Source: an uncultured Eubacteriales bacterium
GTDB lineage: Bacteria > Bacillota > Clostridia > Oscillospirales > Acutalibacteraceae
Assembly: GCA_900318495.1 (NCBI GenBank)
Contig: ONLA01000005.1
Span: 1 to 37,069 of the forward strand
Direction of reading: 5' to 3'
Length of the DNA stretch: 37,069 nt
In this document: one piece after another, positions 31,233-37,069 of the stretch
Layout of the letters: each line of letters begins with the position of its first letter
Numbering within the stretch: position 1 is the stretch's first letter
The notes under the pieces: model-generated
The model's input: only the letters and a program-made list of their open reading frames with translations
Databases searched by the model: none
What the model was told of the DNA's origin: nothing
Made by a program: the position numbers and the translations under genes

Positions 31233-33053
31233 ATGTCAGTAAGAGAAGATTTAAGAAACATTGCCATTATTGCGCACGTTGACCACGGAAAAACAACCTT
31301 GGTTGACCAGCTTTTGAAGCAAAGCGGAATTTTCAGGGCTAATGAAAATGTTGAGGACAGAGTTATGGACTCGAACGACCTTGAACGCGAAAGAGGAATA
31401 ACAATCCTTTCAAAGCCCACCGCGGTAATGTATAACGACATAAAAATCAACATTGTAGACACTCCGGGACACGCTGATTTCGGCGGCGAGGTAGAACGTA
31501 TTTTGCAGATGGTAGACGGCGTTGTGCTTCTTGTTGACGCGTTTGAGGGCTGTATGCCGCAAACCCGGTTTGTGCTCAAAAAAGCGCTTGCGCTCGGTAA
31601 AAAGCCTCTTGTTGTTCTTAATAAAATCGACCGCCCCGGAGCAAGACCTGAGGAGGTTGTTGATGAGGTGCTCGATTTGTTTATCGAGCTGGGAGCCGAC
31701 GAGGATCAGCTTGAATTCCCCGTTATTTACGCCTCGGCGCGCGACGGCTACGCTTCAACCGATTATCATGAGCCCGGCACCGATATGAAACCGCTGTTTG
31801 AGGCGGTTATAAACGAAATCCCTGCCCCTCAGGGGGATTTTGACGGCGGACTCCAAATTCTTATCTCAAACATTGACGCGGATAACTTTGTCGGCAGAAT
31901 AGGCGTCGGCAGGGTAGAGCGCGGTCAGGTAAAGAACGGCCAGTCCGTTACTCTTTGCCATACCGACGGAAGCACCAAAAACGTGCGCATAGGCAAGCTG
32001 TACCAGTTTGAGGGCTTAAAGCGCATTGAGTGCGAGCAGGCAAAGCTGGGAGACATAGTTTGCATAAGCGGTATTCAGGATTTAAACATAGGCGAAACCC
32101 TGTGCGCAAATGATTGCGTCGAGCCGTTGCCGTTTGTAAAAATTGACGAGCCTACCGTTACAATGAACTTTATCGTAAATAATTCTCCGTTTGCAGGACG
32201 TGAGGGAAAGTACGTTACCTCGCGCAACATCCGCGACAGGCTTTTTAAGGAAACCGAAACAAACATCGCTCTCCGTGTTGAGGAGACCGACAGCGCCGAC
32301 ACCTTTAAGGTTTCGGGCAGAGGCGAGCTTCACCTTTCAATTTTAATCGAGACAATGCGCCGCCAGAACTTTGAGTTCCAGGTTTCGCGTCCCGAGGTTA
32401 TTACAAAGGAAATAGGCGGCAAAATTCACGAGCCTATGGAGTATCTGATTATCGAAGTGCCTGACGCTTACGTGGGCGCGGTAATGGAAAAGCTCGGTTC
32501 GCGAAAGGCTGAGCTTATTAATATGGGCACCCGTGACGGCGGCGTAACACACATTGAGTTCCGCATACCCGCGCGCGGTCTTATGGGTTACCGCCCGGAA
32601 TTTTTGACCGATACCAACGGCAACGGTATTATGAACCACGTTTTTGACGGCTATGAGCCGTGGAAGGGCGAAATAGTAACGCGTCACCAAGGCTCACTTA
32701 TAGCGTTCGAAACAGGCGAAACCGTAACATACGGCTTGTACGCGGCTCAGGAAAGAGGCAGACTGTTTATCGGCGCGGGCGTTCCGGTTTATGAAGGAAT
32801 GATTGTAGGAGCCAGCCCTAAGTCAGAGGACATCACGGTTAACGTTTGCAAAAAGAAGCACATTACAAACACGCGTGCATCGGGCTCCGACGACGCGTTA
32901 AAGCTTACTCCTCCCACAATTATGTCGCTTGAGCAGTGTCTTGAATTTATCGCTGACGACGAGCTTGTCGAGGTTACTCCCGAAAACATAAGAATGAGAA
33001 AGAGAATTCTTTCAAAGGAACAAAGAATGAAGCAGGCGTTCCGCAAAAAATGA
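31233..33053 (+). CDS. typA: Ribosome-associated GTPase TypA/BipA
   Basis: This 606-residue translational GTPase is related to EF-G and binds ribosomes; it is linked to subunit assembly and stress or cold growth. GTP-binding motifs are AHVDHGKTTL (G1), ERERGITI (switch region), DTPGHADFGGEVER (G3) and NKIDRPGA (G4). The C-terminal TypA-specific region includes RGLMGYRPEF and KKKHITNTRASGSDD. Length is standard. The stop overlaps the exonuclease start as ATGA. Confidence 0.97.
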   Translation: MSVREDLRNIAIIAHVDHGKTTLVDQLLKQSGIFRANENVEDRVMDSNDLERERGITILSKPTAVMYNDIKINIVDTPGHADFGGEVERILQMVDGVVLLVDAFEGCMPQTRFVLKKALALGKKPLVVLNKIDRPGARPEEVVDEVLDLFIELGADEDQLEFPVIYASARDGYASTDYHEPGTDMKPLFEAVINEIPAPQGDFDGGLQILISNIDADNFVGRIGVGRVERGQVKNGQSVTLCHTDGSTKNVRIGKLYQFEGLKRIECEQAKLGDIVCISGIQDLNIGETLCANDCVEPLPFVKIDEPTVTMNFIVNNSPFAGREGKYVTSRNIRDRLFKETETNIALRVEETDSADTFKVSGRGELHLSILIETMRRQNFEFQVSRPEVITKEIGGKIHEPMEYLIIEVPDAYVGAVMEKLGSRKAELINMGTRDGGVTHIEFRIPARGLMGYRPEFLTDTNGNGIMNHVFDGYEPWKGEIVTRHQGSLIAFETGETVTYGLYAAQERGRLFIGAGVPVYEGMIVGASPKSEDITVNVCKKKHITNTRASGSDDALKLTPPTIMSLEQCLEFIADDELVEVTPENIRMRKRILSKEQRMKQAFRKK

Positions 33054-33931
33054 GCTACGTAATACTTGATTTGGAATGGAACGGCTCATACAGCAAATCC
33101 GCGCAGCGTTTTGTTAACGAGATAATTGAGTTCGGCGCGGTAAAGACTGACGATGAGTTTAATATTACCGGCACTTTTTCCGAGCTGATAGCGCCAAAAA
33201 TCGGAAAAAAGCTTTCGGGCAGGGTTAAGCAGCTTACCAAAATAACCAACGAGGAGCTTGCCGAGGGAGGAATCGACTTTCTTACAGCCGCGGAAAAATT
33301 CGGCGAATTTCTCGGCGACGATGTTTTGATGACCTGGGGAACCTCCGATATTCACGCTTTGATTGACAATTACCGCTATTACCTTGACGACGTGCGCATT
33401 CCGTTTTTAAAGCGTTACTGCGACATTCAGGAATACTGCGAAAAAGCAATGGGCAGATTCGATGAAGGCAATCAAATCGGTCTTGGAGTTTGCGCCGAAA
33501 TGCTCGGCGTGGAATTCAGCGAGGAAAATCAGCACCGGGCCGAGTCTGACGCGGAGCTGAGCCTTAAATGTATAAAGAAATTTACGGACAGCGTAAATAT
33601 TGATGATTATATAATGAAAGCTGACTGTAATGAGTTTTATGACAGAATGTTATTCAAAACCTACTTTATCACCGATTTAAAAGATCCTGAGGTTGACAAA
33701 AATGTGCTGAAGTTCCGTTGTGACAACTGCGGAAGAATAGCAAGGCGTATAAAAAAGTGGAGGCTTCACAACAAAAACTTTACCTCGGATTTTTTATGCA
33801 AGAATTGCGGCAATAAATTTACAGGCAGAATATCATTTAAACGCAAATATGACGCGGTTAAAATCAATAAAAGAATAATTGATAATTCCGATAAAGAAAA
33901 TAAATCCGCCGAAGCAGCGCGTAATACATAA
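33050..33931 (+). CDS. DEDDh-type 3'-5' exonuclease (DnaQ/KapD-like) with C-terminal zinc ribbon
   Basis: This 293-residue protein starts with an exonuclease domain, shown by ILDLEWNG (DxE metal site), an interior aspartate in SDIHALID and HRAESDAELS (HxxxxD). After a linker, residues of about 225-260 form a zinc-ribbon-like module with CDNCG and CKNCG pairs. Such enzymes trim RNA or DNA ends. The zinc ribbon suggests nucleic-acid contact and is not part of the basic DnaQ fold. It is translationally coupled to typA and followed by a strong terminator. The substrate is unknown. Confidence 0.85.
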   Translation: MSYVILDLEWNGSYSKSAQRFVNEIIEFGAVKTDDEFNITGTFSELIAPKIGKKLSGRVKQLTKITNEELAEGGIDFLTAAEKFGEFLGDDVLMTWGTSDIHALIDNYRYYLDDVRIPFLKRYCDIQEYCEKAMGRFDEGNQIGLGVCAEMLGVEFSEENQHRAESDAELSLKCIKKFTDSVNIDDYIMKADCNEFYDRMLFKTYFITDLKDPEVDKNVLKFRCDNCGRIARRIKKWRLHNKNFTSDFLCKNCGNKFTGRISFKRKYDAVKINKRIIDNSDKENKSAEAARNT

Positions 33932-33960
33932 AAACAGGGTTCGCTTTGAACCCTGTTTTT
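33930..33960. terminator. Bidirectional intrinsic terminator
   Basis: A perfect 13-bp stem (AAAAACAGGGTTC/GAACCCTGTTTTT) with a five-base loop separates the convergent exonuclease and hydrolase genes. Confidence 0.88.
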
Positions 33961-33974
33961 ATGTATGCTTTTAA

Positions 33975-34883
33975 CTATATATGTTTGAAGATAAAATCAA
34001 TTGCAAGATTAGCGGCTTCGGTGTGCTTTTCACCGGAGAAGCCGTGCCCGGCGCCTTTAATTTCGTGGTACTCCGAGTTTGGCAGCAGCTCGTTTGCCGA
34101 TATTGAAGACGACGGAAGCACAATGTCGTCATCGCCGCCCTGTATAATGATTACGGGCTTTTCAAAGTCCGGCAAATATTCGCGCGCGTCGTAGTCCCAT
34201 AAATCGGTGACAAAGTTTTTGCCGACAGTCATTGAGCTGATTTCGATTTCTTCGGGAACATTGTCGTAATCATAAAACCCGTGGACAAAATCATACATTC
34301 CAAAGGCGGGATAAAGCAGAATAAGTCCGCTTATTTCGTCCTCGTGCTTAATTCCCGTGATAGCGCTTACAAGTCCGCCCTGACTGCCGCCCTGCAAAAA
34401 TATTTTGCCGGTGTCAACAAAATCCCAGGTTTTTGCCGTTTTCAAAACCGCCTCTAAGTCGGAAACCTCTGTCATTACCGACATTTCCAAATTAGAACCG
34501 TCGCTTTTGTTAGGATTGTTTTTATTGCTTCCTCCGCAAAAGTCAAATGTGTAAACAGCAAAGCCGCGCGGCGCGTATTTTTTTGCGTAGGACGCGCCCG
34601 ATTCATAATTCGCGCCGAGTCCGTGAGAGGTTATTATCAGCGGAAGCTTGCCGCCGGTTTTCGGAATGAACGCCTGTCCGTATATTTTGTTACCGCCGTT
34701 TTTGCACCAAATTTCCTTAACCTCGTAATCGTAGGTTTTGTTTTGGTCTGTTACCGGAGATGACGCTCCGGTTGCTCCGGACGCGAAAGATATGTTTTCC
34801 GGAGAAGCCGGTTTTTTGTCTGAGCATCCCTGAAACACAGTTCCCAAAGCGATCAGCAAACACAATATAAATAATCTCTTCAT
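33975..34883 (-). CDS. Alpha/beta-hydrolase lipoprotein
   Basis: This 302-residue surface-anchored hydrolase begins MKRLFILCLLIALG and has an FQGC lipobox with Cys20. The alpha/beta-hydrolase core shows LIITSHGLGAN (oxyanion region), the nucleophile elbow GGSQGG, an acid in QGGDDDIV and the catalytic histidine in GAGHGFS, so the triad is complete. It is probably an esterase or peptidase-like acyl hydrolase; the substrate is unknown. ATG 34883 is preferred because AAAGGGGGT lies upstream and the signal peptide begins there; an ATG at 34910 would add ten unlikely residues. It is a single-gene unit. Confidence 0.88.
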   Translation of the reverse strand: MKRLFILCLLIALGTVFQGCSDKKPASPENISFASGATGASSPVTDQNKTYDYEVKEIWCKNGGNKIYGQAFIPKTGGKLPLIITSHGLGANYESGASYAKKYAPRGFAVYTFDFCGGSNKNNPNKSDGSNLEMSVMTEVSDLEAVLKTAKTWDFVDTGKIFLQGGSQGGLVSAITGIKHEDEISGLILLYPAFGMYDFVHGFYDYDNVPEEIEISSMTVGKNFVTDLWDYDAREYLPDFEKPVIIIQGGDDDIVLPSSSISANELLPNSEYHEIKGAGHGFSGEKHTEAANLAIDFIFKHI

Positions 34884-34948
34884 TATATATACCCCCTTTT
34901 GATTATACAAAACATTTTATTCGTTTATTATATCACTATAAATTAATT

Positions 34949-34997
34949 AAGGCAATACCAATCATCTGAATTGCTCGGCGCGCCTTAAATGACGCCT
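34949..34997 (+). repeat. Intergenic repeat, copy C (decayed, internally deleted)
   Basis: It starts with AAGGCAATACC, like the ends of copies A and B. It continues with a centre like that of copy B (ATCATCTGAAT) and a return arm CGGCGCGCCTTAAAT like copy A. The arm interior is missing. The homology is weaker than between A and B. Confidence 0.5.
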
Positions 34998-35119
34998 GCT
35001 TCACAAAGGTAACAAAATTTTTATTGTTTTTTTCATTATTATTTCATACAGTTTTCACTTTTGGGAATTATTATATACACATCATAAAGATAAGCCAAAC
35101 GGCTAAAGGAGGAAAAATT

Positions 35120-36817
35120 ATGACAGACAATAATAACAAATCTTACGGCAACGAAGATTATAACGAATATAACAGCAGTACTTCAAACAGCGAAGAATAC
35201 AGCGAATATAACGGCGGTACTTCAAACAGCGAAGAATTCAGCGGATATGAAAGCACTGACTACAAAACCGAAAGCGCGGAACCGTCTCCTGCTCAGGAAA
35301 GCACTTATGAAAGCTCTTATGAATGGAATGGGGCAACCGAAACGAACGGTGAATACAGACATTCATATGTTAACGGCAACAACAGCGACGCTCCGCACAA
35401 CCCCAATAACTACGATCAGGCGTATTCGACTCCTAATGACAGTTATCAAGCCGGTTACGGCTACAGCCAAACTGCCGGAGTAAACAACTACGGCGGTTAC
35501 GCTCAGACAAACAGCTATGCTTCCGAAAATTATCAGGGTTACCCGCAAACTCCGGTAACTCAGGCAAAGAGGAAAAAGGAAAAGAAAGAGAGTAAGCCTG
35601 CTTCAAAAAAATTCGTTGCGGCTGTAGTAGCTGCGGCAATGGTATTTTCTACGGCGGTCGGCGTAGGCGGAGGAATTATTGCCGGAAGTATGATGAATTC
35701 GGCAAACACGACGACTTCATCTGACGGTAGCCTTAAAATCAATCATGTTTCGTCAGATAACTCAAAAGCCTCCGACGCTTCAACCGAAAGCGGAGCGGTT
35801 ACAACCTCGAGCATTGTTAAAAAGACCGCCGACAGCGTGGTTGAAATCGCTACCGAGCAGACTGTAACAGGCGGATTTGCCCGTCAGTATGTTCAAAAGG
35901 GAGCCGGCTCGGGAGTAATAATATCTAATGAGGACGGAATCGGTTACATCGTTACAAATCAGCATGTTATCGACGGAGCTCAAAACATTAAGGTTACACT
36001 CAGGGACGCCTCAACAACCTACGACGCTACCCTTGTAGGAAGCGACAAGGACGCCGACGTAGCGCTTCTTAAAATCAGTGCCGACAACCTTTCAACAGCT
36101 ACATTCGGAGACAGCTCAAAGCTTGCCGTAGGCGATTATGTTGTGGCAATCGGCAATCCTCTCGGAACTCTCGGCGGTACTGTAACCGACGGCATTATTT
36201 CCGCGCTTGCTCGTGAGGTAACAATCGAGGACAGAAATATGACTTTGCTCCAGACAAACGCTCAGATCAGCCCCGGCAACTCCGGCGGCGGACTGTTTAA
36301 CGCAAACGGCGAGCTTGTCGGCATTGTTAACGCTAAGGACAGCGCCACCGAGGTTGAAGGCATTGCGTTCGCAATTCCCGCGAACAAGGTTGTTGAAGTA
36401 ATCAAGGACCTTAAAGAATACGGCTATGTAACCGGCAAAATCAGCCTCGGCGTTGAGGTTGAAAGCATCAGCTCGCTCGACACCGCTTTCTATTACGGAG
36501 TAGGCGAAACAGGCTGTTATGTAACATCGGTAATCGCTAACTCAAACGCCCAGAAGGCAGGCGTTCAAAAGGGCGATATTATAAAGAAGGTTAACGGAAC
36601 CGAGGTAACCTCACAGTCGGATATCGACAAGGTGCTCAAGGACAGCAAGGTCGGAGACACCGTTACCTTTGAGATAAAGCGCAACAGACAGTCAACCGAA
36701 ATCAGCTACAAGCTTGAGGAGTATTCTCCGTCGGCTCAGCCCGAGGAAAAGGATTCGGATACACTCAGAGAATATCAGGACAACGACGACCTTTGGAACA
36801 GACTTTTTAACTGGTAA
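35120..36817 (+). CDS. htrA: HtrA/DegP-like membrane-anchored serine protease with PDZ domain
   Basis: This 565-residue protease has a long cytoplasmic N terminus (1-160) rich in Tyr, Asn, Ser and Glu, ending in a Lys-rich patch. One membrane helix (about 165-190) leads to an extracellular trypsin-like domain with the triad His282 (TNQHVI), Asp313 (DADVALL) and Ser388 (SPGNSGGG). A PDZ domain follows at about 440-545 (GCYVTSV, KAGVQKGDIIKKVNG). Such proteins degrade misfolded exported proteins. ATG 35120 with AAAGGAGG upstream is chosen over a TTG at 35024 that would add 32 residues. The N terminus carries a 13-residue tandem repeat. It is a single-gene unit with a downstream terminator. Confidence 0.93.
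   Translation: MTDNNNKSYGNEDYNEYNSSTSNSEEYSEYNGGTSNSEEFSGYESTDYKTESAEPSPAQESTYESSYEWNGATETNGEYRHSYVNGNNSDAPHNPNNYDQAYSTPNDSYQAGYGYSQTAGVNNYGGYAQTNSYASENYQGYPQTPVTQAKRKKEKKESKPASKKFVAAVVAAAMVFSTAVGVGGGIIAGSMMNSANTTTSSDGSLKINHVSSDNSKASDASTESGAVTTSSIVKKTADSVVEIATEQTVTGGFARQYVQKGAGSGVIISNEDGIGYIVTNQHVIDGAQNIKVTLRDASTTYDATLVGSDKDADVALLKISADNLSTATFGDSSKLAVGDYVVAIGNPLGTLGGTVTDGIISALAREVTIEDRNMTLLQTNAQISPGNSGGGLFNANGELVGIVNAKDSATEVEGIAFAIPANKVVEVIKDLKEYGYVTGKISLGVEVESISSLDTAFYYGVGETGCYVTSVIANSNAQKAGVQKGDIIKKVNGTEVTSQSDIDKVLKDSKVGDTVTFEIKRNRQSTEISYKLEEYSPSAQPEEKDSDTLREYQDNDDLWNRLFNW
35165..35242 (+). repeat. 39-base tandem repeat in the protease N terminus
   Basis: Two adjacent in-frame 39-base units (35165-35203 and 35204-35242) encode near-identical 13-residue blocks of the type EYNGGTSNSEEFS. 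A partial earlier unit may be present. Confidence 0.85.
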
Positions 36818-36862
36818 AAAACGCGTGATTATGGCGTGCGTAATCACCTGTACAAACTGAAC

Positions 36863-36908
36863 AAAAAAACACCCCGATATGAGCAGAATCATGTTGAGGT
36901 GTTTTTTT
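36863..36908 (+). terminator. Intrinsic terminator after htrA
   Basis: AAAAAAACACC and GGTGTTTTTTT form the outer stem, which continues inward with a mismatch and several pairs. A smaller GTGATTA/TAATCAC hairpin lies just upstream, near 36826-36848. Confidence 0.85.
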
Positions 36909-36988
36909 GTTTCTTCAACAGAAAAATAGTATGTATAATATATACAAATAGTGAGGAAAATTTTTGTAATACTAATAAAGCAAAAGTA

Positions 36989-36997
36989 TGTTATAAT
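36989..36997 (+). promoter_or_regulatory. Candidate extended -10 promoter
   Basis: TGTTATAAT is a TG-N-TATAAT extended -10 element, 37 bases before the partial gene. No -35 box at the usual distance is convincing. Confidence 0.5.
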
Positions 36998-37033
36998 TAT
37001 GACGTAATCAAACACATCAAAGGAGGATTTATC

Positions 37034-37069
37034 ATGTCAAACAAAAGAAAACTATCGTTTTTGCTTCTG
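37034..37069 (+). CDS. Partial gene, 5' end only
   Basis: ATG follows AAAGGAGGATTTATC. Only 12 codons (MSNKRKLSFLLL) lie in the window. The basic start followed by hydrophobic residues looks like the beginning of a signal peptide or membrane protein. No identity can be given. Confidence 0.65.
   Translation, partial: MSNKRKLSFLLL

Noticed and set aside
35024..35119. 32-residue N-terminal extension of the HtrA protease
   Set aside because: It would need a TTG start and would place a hydrophobic stretch before a second membrane helix. ATG 35120 has a strong AAAGGAGG site.
1..37069. CRISPR array, prophage, insertion sequence, tRNA or rRNA genes
   Set aside because: No regularly spaced repeats, transposase or integrase frames, or tRNA cloverleaf/rRNA sequence were recognised by eye on either strand. 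A covariance-model scan could still find short RNAs.

Overview
The window looks like chromosomal DNA of an anaerobic Bacillota (Clostridia) bacterium, most likely a gut Oscillospiraceae/Ruminococcaceae relative. The grounds are strong AGGAGG-type ribosome binding sites, TTGACA/TATAAT promoters with 17-nt spacers, many hairpin plus T-run terminators, a Rex-controlled aconitase/isocitrate dehydrogenase operon, a yybP-ykoY manganese riboswitch, and SpoIIE/RsbW-type switching proteins. No tRNA, rRNA, phage, transposase or CRISPR array was found. Gene density is high and no gene-free stretch exceeds about 300 bases. The species assignment is inference.

Layout. (1) 1-11120, plus strand: an operon led by a two-module nonribosomal peptide synthetase (A-T-C-A-T-reductase, which predicts an aldehyde or pyrazinone-type product). 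It is followed by a MATE exporter fused to an anti-sigma-type HATPase domain, a membrane SpoIIE-type PP2C phosphatase that also carries an HATPase domain, a CapA-family protein and a STAS anti-anti-sigma protein. A bidirectional terminator ends the operon. (2) 11136-13172, minus: a class II glutamine amidotransferase-fold protein and glutamate-cysteine ligase. (3) 13390-14848, plus: a DMT/EamA transporter and an ECF-type S component. (4) 15060-18424, plus: a duplicated CmpB-type membrane protein, a free RsbW-like HATPase and a second PP2C phosphatase, i.e. a second, unfused version of the partner-switching parts in region 1. (5) 18469-20193: a lipoprotein acetolactate decarboxylase and a LUD-domain protein. 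(6) 20247-20342, minus: a 31-residue hydrophilic ORF with its own ribosome binding site and terminator. (7) 20402-22918: two rRNA methyltransferases (RsmF-like and RsmA) and a small membrane protein. (8) 22896-25724: a promoter, yybP-ykoY riboswitch and P-type cation ATPase. (9) 25728-27132: inorganic pyrophosphatase behind a consensus promoter and leader hairpin, then an HPr-kinase-like P-loop protein. (10) 27183-31056, minus: aconitase, isocitrate dehydrogenase and Rex, with a near-perfect Rex operator over the promoter. (11) 31163-33931: TypA/BipA and a DEDD exonuclease. (12) 33975-34883, minus: an alpha/beta-hydrolase lipoprotein. (13) 35120-36817: an HtrA-like protease, followed by the first 12 codons of another gene.

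The most unusual part is region 1. A natural-product synthetase is packaged with kinase-like domains, a phosphatase and a STAS antagonist, and one kinase-like domain is fused to the presumed exporter. This suggests that export or production of the metabolite is tied to a phosphorylation-dependent partner switch. The first adenylation domain also lacks the aspartate that normally grips the alpha-amino group. Other items worth following up are the Rex autoregulatory loop on the citrate-to-2-oxoglutarate branch, the tiny ORF, and a palindromic intergenic repeat present in three decayed copies.
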